Origin: Cryptomeria japonica
Taxonomy: Eukaryota > Streptophyta > Pinopsida > Cupressales > Cupressaceae
Length of the DNA: 64,000 nt
NCBI RefSeq assembly: GCF_030272615.1
Contig: NC_081408.1
Location: 303,091,450-303,155,449, forward strand
Direction of reading: 5' to 3'
Shown: in pieces, positions 23,639 through 36,054 of the stretch
How positions within the stretch are numbered: position 1 is the stretch's first letter
Layout of the letters: each line of letters opens with the position of its first letter
Position numbers and translations under genes: made by a program
Notes under the pieces: generated by a model
Seen by the model: the letters and a program-made list of their open reading frames with translations, nothing else
Told to the model about the DNA's origin: nothing
Databases searched by the model: none

Positions 23639-24535
23639 TGTTAGGAAAAATGGTGTCTCAAGCTTGCAATTACATGAGGTTACTATTTATAGTAAGTTTT
23701 CATTGAGCACGAAATGGTGCAAAATTCTCTTTGAAGCTTTTGGTTGGCTAGATAAGCATTCTGGTAAAGTTATTTCACAAGATCATAGCTAGTTTTAAAG
23801 ATATTAAATTTTCCATTTTGGAGGGGTGCAATGAAAGGTTTAAATTTAATTTTGAGGACTTTAGCAGACCCAAAGAACCTTGATAAGTATGCATAAGTAT
23901 TTTAGTATCTTACAAGATGACAGTGCACTTCACGAGCTTTTTGACGCTTCAAACGGTTCGTCAGTAGGACACACGGTTCTTAAGTTATGCCCTCCAGAAG
24001 TTTCTACTCTTGAAATAGGAAATATAAAATACATCAGACACATAAATGAGATGTAAAAGGGAGGGACACATATTGATGTGTTTTTTAATATGTTATAGGG
24101 AATCTACAAGGGAGATAAGGTTGTCTACACTTTATTGGGTGGTTTTAGCCCATGGTTTTGTAATATCGTTTGATGGTTTCTTGTATTGTATCTTCTATAT
24201 ATGAGGTACATGAGATAGAGGTTGTGTGTAAGTGTCTTATGGCAATTGAGTTACCTCTAAGTCTCTTATTAGTAGTACTCATGTGAATATCTTTCTTTGC
24301 AAGTCTATTGTAATCTGTTATTGATTGTTGAATAATATATTGAGCTTCTTTTGGAGTGTGGCATTTTTCTCTCGAAAGGGTTTTCCCCACATAAATCACT
24401 GTATTGTGGTATGCATGCTATTTTGGTTATTTCTATTAAGATTTTGTAACTATTGTTACGATTTGTAAAAAAAATTGCATTATCCTCCTCTGAAGGTTAG
24501 TGTAGGAAGTTGTTCCACTCCTTAACTTGTTTACA
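23639..24535 (+). repeat. 3' LTR of the copia element (897 bp) with upstream PPT
   Basis: Starts TGTTAGGAAA and ends TTTACA. The purine-rich CAAGTGGAAGAC immediately before it is the polypurine tract that primes plus-strand synthesis. The TATA-like CTATATATGAGG recurs near 24194-24205. Confidence 0.9.
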
Positions 24536-24900
24536 TCAATTGTATATTTAGATCTGATTTTTATGACATGTTTTGTTAGATTTAGATTAATCTAGTGTCC
24601 AATATCATAAATCACATTATTTAATTCATTGTTCAATCAATCATTTTACAAATAAATTACATTGTTTAATCATAGTTTATATTTCAAATCTTTGCATTCA
24701 ATATTTCAAATTCACACCCAACCTTTCATTATCTTAATTGAAATGGAGTTGTTATCTTGCTTTTCCAATTCAATTTCATATTTAATTCAAGATCTCCATA
24801 ATGTTACCTTTTGCACATATGATGATATTTCATGTTTTTCTTTCATCCATAGCTATGATTTCCCTCTCCCAAGCATTTTCTTACCCTTTAAGACAATTTA

Positions 24901-25725
24901 GTGAAAGAAGAGATTATTAGCACTTCTTTTAAAACTCTCTCCCCTAAGAATGAAGTTTTGATGAATGATGTTGATCTTCCTTCTAAAATGTCCCTCTATC
25001 ATAAGGATATTTTAGAGGAAGAGGATGACATCATAAACATCTTCTTGAATGTTACCATACCCTCCACACATGTTATTCCTCCTAGAGATGAAGTATTAAT
25101 GAGCTCTTGTAGCCCTCAAATTTTTATTTTTTTTCATGAGGATATAGTCAATACTCCTATCATTAATGATATCTCTAATGTAGAGGAAGCAATGGAGAGG
25201 AACATGAAATAATCCTCTTAGCATAAAGATACTTTTGTGCAAGCTAAACATGATGGTATATCAATCTCTCTAGATCATACTTATTATCCTCTAAGAGATT
25301 ATCTTGATCAACATATTTGTAGACAAGATGATGTTATGCATTTTACTCATAATTTATCTTCTTACATAATATTAAGTAAATATGAAGCCTTATATAATAA
25401 GGACCCTCCTTTCCAACCTACCAAAGAAGATATGAATGGTAATGATATAAAGAAGAATCTTCCTACATAGGATATCTTTCCTTCATTCATTCACCACTTT
25501 GGCCCTTCAAAATGTCTTTATACAATAAATTACAAAGATTGTCCTCCATTGTCTAATGCATCCATTCTTGACTTTTCATGAAAACATGAGAATATTTTAT
25601 AACAACAATCCTCCCTTTTGCAAGTATCATCAAATCCATGGCCACTTTACCAATGAATGTCATGACTTAAAAAATAAAATTTAATAACTTATTACAATTG
25701 GTATCATTTAGATTATTGATGACAA
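24901..25725 (+). pseudogene. Decayed gag-like remnant with CHHC knuckle
   Basis: Two open pieces (24901-25212, 25237-25470) share a frame and are rich in Asp/Ile/Ser. Further on, past stops, CKYHQIHGHFTNECHDLKN is readable near 25620-25680: a C-x2-H-x4-H-x4-C knuckle of the same type as in the Tat gag at 32866. No pol follows before the next element boundary. This suggests a non-autonomous or deleted gypsy relative. The upstream halves (24541-24900) have no identifiable content. Confidence 0.5.
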
Positions 25726-26740
25726 TAAGTTGGACTCACATATTATTCATTTTACATAAAATTTGAGTGTTTATTATGTTGCTCTAACATTTGAGTGTTT
25801 ATTATGTTGCTTCTTACCCTATGACAATATTAGTTAACTTCATTGGGGGCTCTTTGTCATGAGTGGTAATGCATCGTCAATTCTAATCATACTTGGACAA
25901 CAACATGATTATTTCTTCTCTCCTTTATTGGAGGGAAAGGATAGTATATTTAATTCTCTCTCTCTCGTTCTTAATGTCTTTTCTTGCATTGAATCATCCT
26001 CCATGTGAGTACATATGTGTTACTTGATTAGGACCCATTCTTTATTTGAAGTGGTAAATATTTCATGTATAATCTCTCTTTGGAGGGAGTGCAAAATACT
26101 TCTCTTTGTCCTATGTTTGTGGGGCATTGATTCTATCCTCTATCTCCTATCCTTTCTAAGGATCCATTTTCCTATGATGACCAGTGTTTGCTTGTGATAC
26201 AATGGTATTACTTTTATGAAATTGTTTTTTGGCTCAAGGATTCTTTCTTATGCAAGAGGTGTGTATACTTAAGTAAAACTTCTTCTTCACTTGATGATGT
26301 ATATATATTATGAACAAACCCCCCGATTAAGGTCAAAAGTGTGTTATCCTTCATCAATAATCCCTTTACCTAGCAATAGGAGTAAGGTTTGAATTCTTGT
26401 TCTCCTTCCTTTATTTTAGTCGATGATGCTTTTTTTGTTCAAAATCTCCTCTTGGAGGTAGATCTCTTCTAGCAAAGATCTATTCCTCCTCCTACAAAGG
26501 ATTCCCTTTACACTTGTTGCAAGATATCTCTTTTACAACTATCTTTCCCTTGCTTATAAGAGTCATGCTCCTTTAGCTTGGATTTACATACATTGTTGCC
26601 TAAAGGATATCTCCTTGGTGACAAAGTGTGTATCCTTGTTTCTATATTTGTTAAGACATCAACATACCACTACGTTTTTATATCTTAAGGAAAGGTGGGG
26701 GGGAGATACATCACACCCTCCTTGTACCATATTTTTTATT
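25726..26740 (+). other. Internal tail of the remnant, with purine tract
   Basis: No coding similarity. A strong purine run AAGGAAAGGTGGGGGGGAGA near 26689-26705 could be a polypurine tract and would place an LTR start close to 26706 (GATACATCACACCC). No matching LTR partner was found, so this is only suggested. Confidence 0.35.
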
Positions 26741-27000
26741 TTGCATGTGTTATATGGGTGTTACATGCTCAAAACCAAACATATCTCTTAGATGAGATGC
26801 TTCATTCCCCAAACCAAATGTAGTTCCTTTTATATGTATTATACGAGGTATAAATTCTCAAAACTAGACCTAACTCTTACACAAGATGTTCCCAAAACTG
26901 GATATATTATTTTTCAATTGCATGTATTATAAAGGTTGTTGCATTCTCTAAACCATACCTAACTCTTAGACAAGATGCTTAACTCTCGAAACCAGATGAT
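26741..27000 (+). repeat. About 88-bp tandem repeat, three copies
   Basis: Units starting at about 26741, 26831 and 26918 share TGTATTATA, a CTCAAAAC(T/C) segment and CTCTTA(G/C)ACAAGATG. They are moderately diverged. Position just after a purine tract is consistent with promoter-region repeats of an LTR, but this is inference. Confidence 0.65.
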
Positions 27001-27189
27001 GATATTATGGTTTCATGGGGATGATAACTTTTTTTAGATTACTATGAGGATGGACACTTACTTGATGATCTATATGCACTCATTTTATATGTATGATTTA
27101 TATTTGCTTATGTTGATTTGATGATATCTTATTATGTGCTAACCTCACTTCATGGTGGTAATTGATATGATGACTATGATAGTGCTTGG

Positions 27190-28341
27190 TGTAATACCCT
27201 AAAATTGGTCATCTAAACAATGGGCCCCTAATCTTGACAACATCACCAAGGTCCTAACCAAAGGCAATTAAATCAATCTTGAGCACATTATTAATTCTTT
27301 AATTATCAAAAATCACATGGCAAATCAACCACTCAACATTAATTAAATATTGATTTAATTAATTGAATCATTTCCAAGAATATCATTTTGATCAATTATC
27401 CCATTTTAATTTATTAAATATCCTTGCATATTTAATTAAATTAATAAATTTGCCATTCAATCATGCAAAAAGGATTAATTTATTACAAAAGATGAATTAA
27501 TTTATTACAAAGAGTTGAATTGAAACACAACAAAAATCAAAAAAAGAATTGAATTAAGAGAGAAATCAAACTTGAGATATTATTTCTTTTTCTAAATTTA
27601 GAACTTGAAATCAGAAAAGCAATTTAATTGAATTATGGAATTATTCTCTAAAATTGGAACTCAAAGCTTTTCAAAAAAAGAAGTTCAGTTGCATTGAAAA
27701 GACCTTTTTCTTGAATAAATTAAAGAATTATCTATTTTTATCAGATGTTCATGGAATTAATTTATTATTATTTTCCAATGTAACTTGGACTTCTAATTTG
27801 AATGCATTTCAATTAAACTATAATTGGAATCTATCTCAAGGTTAACTCAACTTGATTTCTCAATTATTTCAATTAATCCTAAATTGAGCTTTTTTTTGAT
27901 TCTCTATAAATTCAGTCTGCAGCTCTCATTCCAATTCACCCCAGAGATTTTTGAGAACACGCTTGGAGATTATTATCAGGCTAATTTCGCTCTGGAGTCA
28001 TTGAAATCATTGTGCTTTTTTAGATTACTTGCATCCATTTTACATTCATTATTGCTTGCATCCATTGTTGCTTGAATTGGTTATTATTGCTTGAATTATT
28101 CATCCATCTTGCATCCATATAGCTTAATATCATATAGTTTAAATCCTTCATCTTGGTGTAGTCTAGTCACTGGTATTGCTTATAAAAATCTGAGAGCAAT
28201 CTTATACTCGCATCTTTTAGAAGGCAATTAGTCGCTTTGCTATGGTTTATTTCTTATTGATTATTGATTACTAACCATGCATATAATGACTTAATTGAAG
28301 TGTTGTGCTTGCAGCTACAGGTTCACTTTTTCACACACACA
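27190..28341 (+). repeat. 5' LTR of the Tat element (1,152 bp)
   Basis: Starts TGTAATACCC and ends TCACACACACA. The first 700 bases are extremely AT-rich with repeated TTAATTAA-type blocks. A TATA-like TCTCTATAAATTC lies at about 27901-27913 and is kept in the other LTR at about 45145-45157, the likely promoter. Confidence 0.95.
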
Positions 28342-28345
28342 TCTC

Positions 28346-28364
28346 TGGCGCCCACTGTGGGGCC
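28346..28364 (+). promoter_or_regulatory. Primer binding site of the Tat element
   Basis: TGGCGCCCACTGTGGGGCC begins four bases after the LTR. The TGGCGCC... form is common in plant Tat elements; I do not assign the primer tRNA with certainty. Confidence 0.8.
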
Positions 28365-28782
28365 CAAAGAGTACATTTTTTCAGCCTCCAAGATTGACTG
28401 CTTTATTTTTTGTTATTTTCCAGGTTTCAGATTTTTCGGTTTTTCGTCCGTACATCTCATACGACAATTCTTACAGGTTGAAATGACAAACTGCAGGTGT
28501 CGTATGAATTACAAACACATTATCATATGAGTAGACCCTCTATCGTACGAGCAAAAATTATCTGTCATACGAGCCAACATCATTAGCAATCTGGTCTCGT
28601 ACTATACTGCATCCTGTCTCGTACAAGCCAAGTATTTGTCGTACAATTCTGTATTTTCTGGTAAAGGAGGCAAATTTCATATTTTTTTTTCATTTCTGAT
28701 TGATTATTCTGACAACTGACCCTAACTGTTTATCTATCTATCTTAGATTTTTTCACAGCCTAACTAGTTTTTGCAGAACGCT

Positions 28783-30360
28783 TGTCGAAGAATATGCCTA
28801 TTGCACAAAGACAAGATGACTACTGATTCGTTGTCTTTGTAGGTTGCCTGAAGGAGAATCGACTAAACATCGTGTATTCTTTAAATTCATTTTTAGGAAC
28901 CTAACTTGCTATCTGGTTAAACAATGAATTTGTCTTTAGTGCTTTTAGAAGATTCTGAGAGGTAGGAGAGTATGCTCTTGTCTTTTTCTAGACAATAAAA
29001 AATCCAGACCCTTGAAGCTTTTTCTTTGTTTGAGATTTGTACATCTTTAGCAGGCCTGCCCTCCCGAGGGGTTGAAAAACTCTTAAAGCCGTTACAGCTG
29101 GTGTGAGGGGAATGACCTAAGTGGGAATGGCTAGACGCCAAGTACTCCAACCCACTATAAAATAAATGTGATTTGATGAAAATCAAGTCAACGACAGTGC
29201 TCGAAAATAGCTCTCCTCCATACCTTCGGGTATATTAAACCTTGGTTTTCAAGGCTGGGAGACCTCTTAATTGAGTTTATACCTTGACACGCCGAACGGA
29301 TCCCTGACTAAATCCAATTTAAAATTAGAAGCTACCTGGTTCATCTCCGAAAGGGGGATAATCTTTGTGCAAGAGAGATAGTAACTCTCCCAAGATACTT
29401 GTCATTTCGTGCCCCCATTGGCATTTGGAGTTGGATAATAAGGCGTTGAGAATCCATTGCGTGAGACTCAGCGGCCATATTCTGATTAGCTATTGGGTGT
29501 GTACCTGAGTCTACAAGCAAAGGTTTTCTTTCCTCACCAAATTCCTTAGGGTATTAATATGACTACTGATTCTTTTTTTGATTTTTGTTTTGTCAAAGAA
29601 TATGCTTGTCGCACAAAGAAAATATGACTACTAATTCGTTGTCTTTGCATGTTGCCTGAAGGAGAATCGACTAAACATTGTGTATTCTTTAAATTCATTT
29701 TTAGGAACCTAACTTGCTATCTGGTTAAAGAATGAATCTGGCTTTTGTGCTTTTAGAAGATTTTGAGAGGTAGGAGAGTATGCTCTTGTCTTTTTCTAGA
29801 CAATCAGAAATCTAGACCCTTGAAGCTTTTTCTTTGTTTGAGATTTGTACATCTTTAGCAGGCCTGCCCTCCCGAGGGGTTGAAAAACTCTTAAAGCCAT
29901 TATGGCTGGTGTGAGGGGAATGACCTAAGTGGGAACGTCTAGATGCTAAGTACTCCAACCCACTAAAAAATAAATGTGATTTGATGAAAATCAAGTCAAC
30001 GGCAGTGCTCAGGAATAGCTCTCCTCCGTACCTTCGGGTATATTAAACCTTGGTTTTCAAGGCTGGGAGACCTCTTAATTGAGTTTATACCTTGACGCAC
30101 CAAATGGATCCCTGACTAAATCCAATTTAAAATTAGAAGCTACTCGGTTCATCTCCGAAAGGGGGATAATCTTTGTGCAAGAGAGATAGTAACTCTCCCA
30201 AGATACTTGTCATTTCATGCGCCCATTAGTGTTTGGAGTCGGATAATATAGTGTTGAGAATCCATTGCATGAGACTCAGCGGCTGTATTCTGATTAGCTA
30301 TTGGGTGTGTACCTGAGTCTACAAGCAAAGGTTTTCTTTCCTCACCAAATTCCTTAGGGT
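28783..30360 (+). repeat. Tandem duplication, 770-bp copies, 808-bp period
   Basis: Copy one (28783-29551) and copy two (29591-30360) are nearly identical along their whole length, both starting TGTC(G/A)AAGAATATGC and ending ATTCCTTAGGGT. A 39-base piece separates them. The duplicate is inside the leader and does not affect coding. Confidence 0.95.
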
Positions 30361-30471
30361 TTGCATGTTGTGATTGGAGTCACTATACATACTACTTGTT
30401 TTCTATGTTTTCATCAATGAAACAAAAACTAAAATACCAAAAATCAATGAAGACCAGAAACAATTCAGTGA

Positions 30472-30664
30472 GTCAAAACTCTGTCCATGTCAGAAACTAG
30501 TCCATCCTCAGTCAAAACTCTATCCGTGTCAGAAACTAGTCCATCCTCAGTCGAAACTATGTCCGTGTTAGAAACTAGTCCATCCTCAGTCAAAACTTTG
30601 CTTGTGTCAGAAACTAGTCCATCTTAAGTCGAAACTCTGTCCATGTCAGAAATAGTCTATCTTG
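30472..30664 (+). repeat. 39-bp minisatellite, five copies
   Basis: Copies begin at 30472, 30511, 30550, 30589 and about 30628 with GTC(A/G)AAACT; each carries GTCAGAAACTAGTCCATC with few changes. The last copy is degraded. Confidence 0.95.
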
Positions 30665-31401
30665 GTGAAAAAAAAAAATCAGTCCATCTCAAAATTGGTC
30701 ATACTCAGCAATCAAAAAAACTCAAAATTTCTAGGCTCTGTCCTGTGAACAGTCGTACGAGTCTGATAATTCATCATCCAGTATCACATCCTGTGTCGTA
30801 CGAGTCATTTCATTCTGTCGTCTGACTCTATATCCTGTATCATATGAAACATAACTGCTCTGAGTCTTTTATCGTCATGCACAGGCCCATTTGTTGTACG
30901 GTACAAGGCAGCAACTCGTACGAAATAGAACTATTGTCGTCCTGTAACTGCTAAATTGTCATCTCGTCCAGAAAATCCTATCATACGAGTCTCTGGTTTT
31001 GTCAGAATAGAACAATCAAACTTACCTAAAAATAGCTTACAACAAACATAATACTGGTTATCATTTTCCTGAGCATAAACAGATCAAGACAGTGTACCTC
31101 TGCCATTTGCATTGCATGATTTGGTCGATCACCTCTCAGCTAGTTCAATCAACTACCTATCAAAATTTAGTCACTTAGATAATGTCTTATGTAGGATAGA
31201 TCATTCCTGAAACCAGACTGCATCTAACACTATGCTTAGAATCAACTTGGATAATTTCTTAGACAGGATAGATCGTTCCTGAAATTAGACAAAATCTCAG
31301 TTGTTTCTCCCAAACAATACTCTAAATAGAACAAACTAGCTCTAAAATTGATCTTGACCTCTGCATCACAAAACAACTCTAGGTCACACTAATCCATAAA
31401 A

Positions 31402-33558
31402 ATGCCTATTCAAACCAGGAGTTCTCGTAAGAAACAAGCCAAAGGCAAAGAACAAACCTTCACTTATCAAGATAATCCATTCTACGTGAAGGATCCCCTC
31501 ACTGACATGTCGTCATCATCAGGCGGACCAATTTTTGATGAACCAAAATCTCCCACTATACATGAGATAGAATACAATGATGGAAACAAAAATGACCATA
31601 ATATTCCTGAAAATCATAATGACTCCTCATCATCAAGTGAGATTGACGAAGTTGTTGAACCTCTAGAAAAAGAAATCCTTGACTATCAGAAAGACAAAGA
31701 CTTTAGAAAAATGATGAAAACTATCATGACCCGAGAAAAGGAAGACTATTTCTTAGAACTAGCAAATCAAGGTGCCAAACTTCCTATTGGATATGATGTT
31801 CAGACACTTGTTACTAAAAGGGAAGACTCACCTATAATCATGGTACACAAACAGTTACTAGCCTTGTGGACAGAGCTCACAAAGCTGAAGAATAAGGACA
31901 AGTCCCCGAAACAATATTCTCTGGAAACAATATGTCCCTTTCCATTTGACAAGAATTTACACATGCCTCCATTCCCTTCATGAGTGGAAATCCCAAAATT
32001 TGACAAATATGATGGTACCTCAAATCCTCAAGATCATGTTAGGGAATTTAGTGTTGCTTGTATGGAATTCATGCACGATCAAACGTACCTCATGCATCTC
32101 TTCCCAAGGAGTTTAGGGGGTCAAGCAATGGAATGGTTCTCAATTCTACCTAAAGGAATAAAAACATTCGAAGAACTAATCCAACTATTTTTACAACAAT
32201 ACTCATACAACATTCGACATCCTGTGACTATGATAAATCTTTGTAATACTCAATAGAAAATAGGGGAACCTCTTCTTACTTTTCTCCAACACTGGAGAAG
32301 GATGTTCTCCAGGTACCCACGACCTATTCCAGACTCTGAGAAAATGGATATATTTGTCAATAACCTAGTCCCCAAACTGAAATATCGCGTATAAATGCAA
32401 GTACACCCATCATTTAACAAAATGGTAGATACTGCCATTCGAATGGAAGATGTGCTCATAAAGAAGGGAGATATCACACCTTGGAAAGAAACACAAACAA
32501 GATCTAGCTCTAAAGAGAAGAACAAGTATTGGAAATTTGCCAAAGACAACAACAAGAATGTTGTTAATGATGGAGTAGTAGACACTGTCAAAACCAACTC
32601 AAAATCCACAATATTCAACCTAGCTAGTGGTACACAAGCACTTAAAGCTGCTGAGATTGCAGCAGAGAATCCGCCAAAGAAAACAAAGGAATGGTTCAAA
32701 GAAAAGCCTTGGCTTTCCAAACCTAAGCATGATTTTACTCCTCTTGAAGAATCATATGAGTCTTCTTTCAAAACTCTATTGGCAAACAACTTGATAACAC
32801 TACCAGATAACTCTAGACCATATGATCCGGATGTCAAACCAAGATGGTGGAGAGAAAATGAATACTGTGACTTCCATCGTAATAAGGGTCACAACATAAA
32901 CAATTGCATGAAGCTAAAACATGAGATTCAGGATCTCATAGACGCTGGTAAAGTTGTTGTTGGGAATCATCGAACCAATGCTAATCATAAAGCATTTAAA
33001 GACCCTTTGCTTGCTTATGAACAAGGTGATTCCTCAAAGACCAAAGGAGGTGCCAAGGTAAATTATGCTTATGCCAGCCAGGACAACGTTATCAACATGA
33101 TTGAACCTTCACACTCAGAATATTGCAATGTGATTATAGTTCAAGATAAACCAAATGAATCATGATATGCAAAAGCTCTGACTAGATCTCAAAAGAAAGT
33201 TACCCTCCAAGGAGCTAGTTCTTCCAAACCGGCTCAAGAAACATCAAATCCAACAACCTTGCCAAACAAACAAAAGGAATCAACCTTGGACAAATTTGAA
33301 AGATTAACCTCATCATCATCCTCTGGATACAGTGTGGCTGAATAGTTGAAAAGGACAAATGCTCAAATTTCAATTTTTGAATTGCTACAACTCTCATCTG
33401 CTCACAAGGAAATCCTAGACAAAGCATTGCTCACTACCAAAGTTCCAAAAGATTTAGACATTGATCAGTTTCAGTCTATGGTGGGTCATCTGACTTCACT
33501 TCACTATTTGACCTTCTCTAAGGAAGATGACAATTCATTAAATCATCCACATAACTAG
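31402..33558 (+). pseudogene. Tat gag
   Basis: Starts MPIQTRSSRKKQAKG at 31402. An acidic serine-rich N-terminal region leads to the capsid-type segment IPKFDKYDGTSNPQDHVREF (from 31987), then GQAMEWFSILP and the FLQHWRRMFSRYPRP block. A C-x2-H-x4-H-x4-C knuckle, CDFHRNKGHNINNC, lies at 32866-32907. Stops at 31981, 32254, 32392, 33163, 33343 and 33556 interrupt it, yet the frame never shifts. In intact relatives gag forms the virus-like particle that packages the RNA. Confidence 0.9.
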
Positions 33559-34131
33559 CCATTGCATATTGAAGCCATGATCCACAAACACAGAGTTAAA
33601 TGTGTTTTGATAGATGGAGGCGCGAGGTTGAATATCTGTACTTATCATCTGCTTACACAACTAGGATTCTCTGAAAATGTCATTGATCCAAGCAAGAAAA
33701 TAACAATTAAAGCCTATGATGAAGAAGAGAGGACCTCCAAAGGTTTGGTATCATTACCAATCAGAGTGGGACCGGTAGAGAGAGATGTCCTTTTCCAGGT
33801 TCTCGATATTCCATTGTCATACAATATATTACTGGGCAAGCCATGGATTCATGAAATGAAGGCAGTACCGTCAACATATCACCAATGCTTAAAGTTTCCT
33901 TATAATGGAGCTGAAGTCAATATTCCTGCTGATACAAATGTCATATGTAATGCATTGACAAAAGGTGCAGATACTTTTGTGCCTCATAATAGGGCAGTCT
34001 CTCCAAATGAAGATCCAGAAACATTGATGAAAGACTTAGAAAAGAGATTGAAGATTATAGATACCGGCATGGATGGCTACAAGATAGAATCGGTACTATC
34101 ATTAGTTTCTCTCCCTCCATCACCAAAATAG
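33559..34131 (+). pseudogene. Tat aspartic protease
   Basis: The retropepsin segment reads KCVLIDGGARLNICTYHLL near 33598-33650. D-G-G-A in place of D-S-G-A is common in this lineage. It continues to VLDIPLSYNILLGKPWIHEM near 33800-33860, the family's second landmark, and ends at a stop at 34129. The frame is the same as gag and RT. Confidence 0.88.
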
Positions 34132-36050
34132 TTGGGCAAGCCATCAGAAGCTATGAGGACACAAACTTCAGCTCCGAATACTATATATGATGGTCTCTTC
34201 ATACATTCTTCTACCTCCTTGGCGGATGAAATAGAAGAGGATGCTATGCTTAACTGGCTCTTTAAGGAAGATAGTCCAAATAAGGAGGTACGACATTGTG
34301 AGATTTCCTCAAACCAATATGGTCGTGGTTACAAAATGATTCAGCGCATGGGGTACTCAGGTACTGGTCCTTTGGGCAAACAAAAAGAAGGTATTACTGA
34401 ACCAATTCAGCTACAAACCAAATCCACACATGATAAGGTTGGACTGGGATACAATCCTAAAAGGACATCAGAACAAAAACATGTTTCTAAGTCTAAAGAC
34501 TTGAAAAAGACATCGCCTTTAACATTACATGAAGCAAACACTAAACAAACAAAAGAAGAGTGTAGAAAAGAGAAAGAGGAATCAACAGTCAAGAAAGAAT
34601 AAATAGTTAGTGCTCAAGCGTTGACGGTATCAGCTACGATAATACAAGAAGTTGAGGTTCCTCGGGATATAAGAGATGAAATGGTAAAAATCAGAGAATT
34701 GTTTGCACCATTAAAAGTTCCAGTCACATATACTGGCAGGCAACAAGTAGATGATTCAGAGACTGATTCAAATGAGTATGAATGGGGTCCTGACTATCTT
34801 TCAGACACATCCTCTACAGAAACTCCAGAAGAATCTAGTGGTGTCATTGATGATACTCAAGAGCTGATGCGCATAAAACTAGACAGAGAAATACAAGAAA
34901 TTAGATAAAAGAGGCAAAAAAATTATGAACAAGCATTGAAAGAAGGAACAATACTAGAAAGCTTCTCATCTATGTGTCCTTATCCTAAAACAGAACAAAA
35001 CAGTTATAGCACTACACAGGTAGAGTTAGAAGCTACAAAACAAGAACCAGTTATCAGTCCAGAAGAAGCTAAATGGAGTAGACGACAAAAAATCACAGAA
35101 ACAATGAGGCCATGTCAACAGGTGTGTCAGATACAAATGACAAATGAACTACAATATGAAGGAATTTGTAGCATTAAAGATTTTAGTATTGATACCATAC
35201 ATATGCTTACTAAATCACTTGAAAGAGACTTGGAAACTTCATCCGATAACTCTGATGACTCTGATGATAGTCCTGTTCATGATGATACCCACTCATCCTC
35301 AAATTCTGAATCATCTTATACAAACAATGAAAAGTTGCCTACTAGTCTTATTGCTCTTAAACCACGACATGACGTCCAGTCTAATGTAGTAAACGATGTT
35401 ACAAGTATGTCTATTGGAGTAGATCGATTAAATATTAACATGAACTTTAACAATCATGATCGGACTCTTCCTGGTCTCGAGACACTTACACAAGGTATCA
35501 TTCTGGAACTCGACTTTTCGATCCGTAGTTGTGATAACAATATCGTGAACACTCTTGAACCTATCCAAAATTTGTCCTTAATACATCCCGAATTGATTGA
35601 CTGTACTTTACAGAATCAACAAATGGATATACCTACTTTTGCCAATGACTATACATTATCCTATTATCTCAATGCAGTCGAACCTATGAACTCTTCCACC
35701 AGTGAATGGAGTGAAAATATGACTGAAGAGGATATCAAGTATCTTAGTCGCAAAAACAAGAATAATACAAATAAAAGATCTGATGGCGAAAACCATATTG
35801 TGGCAGTGTCAGAATCTAAAAAAGAGAAAATAAAGGACGTACATAAAGGTGAAAACCTCTCTGAGGCGCCTGAAGGTGAGATACTTGGTATACTGCCCAG
35901 TCATTTTCAAGAGCGTTCTTCCATATTGATCGAGCCAACTCAGCTAGTGAATATCGGGAATCAAGAAACACCACAAATTATTCACATAGCTCAATCACTA
36001 TCAGCAAAGGAATTGAAGGATTTCACTCAGCTATTCTTAGAGAAGAAAAT
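34132..36050 (+). pseudogene. G-patch-like segment and acidic linker between protease and RT
   Basis: Near 34318-34450 the frame reads YGRGYKMIQRMGYSGTGPLG, then GITEPIQLQ and GLGYNPKR. The spacing of glycines, the M-G-Y/W, the G-x-G-x-x-G and the I-x-x-P-I fit a G-patch, a short RNA-binding or helicase-partner motif also known at the protease end of some retroviruses. It is followed by Lys-rich sequence, then about 450 residues of low-complexity acidic linker (SSDNSDDSDDSPVHDD near 35240). Stops at 34600 and 34906. The role in the element is unknown. Confidence 0.7.
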
Positions 36051-36054
36051 AAAT

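Larger units (their letters stand above)
18517..24535 (+). mobile_element. Ty1/copia LTR retrotransposon, complete but decayed
   Basis: Two LTRs (18517-19422 and 23639-24535) flank gag, protease, integrase, RT and RNase H, the Ty1/copia order (integrase before RT). The flanks TCAAA (18512-18516) and TCAAT (24536-24540) are a 4/5 target-site duplication. The first 230 bases of the LTRs differ at about 20 positions by eye, roughly 9 percent, so the insertion is old. Many stops and frameshifts are scattered along the polyprotein, and the protease active site is altered. Confidence 0.93.
28365..31401 (+). other. Long 5' leader of the Tat element
   Basis: About 3 kb of untranslated leader without coding potential. 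It holds clusters of TCGTACGA-like octamers (28440-28660; 30740-30990), an 808-bp-period duplication (28783-30360), and a 39-bp array (30472-30664). Such long leaders are normal in Tat/Ogre-like elements. Confidence 0.8.

Noticed and set aside
29040-29160. Possible structured RNA gene in the leader duplication
   Set aside because: GC-richer and conserved between duplicates, but I found no tRNA, snoRNA or rRNA signature; conservation follows from recent duplication.
30472-30664. CRISPR-like array
   Set aside because: Direct tandem 39-bp minisatellite without unique spacers, in a plant retrotransposon leader.
31800-32837. Minus-strand ORFs of 68 and 195 codons inside gag
   Set aside because: Shadows of the plus-strand Tat gag, which has clear family motifs.
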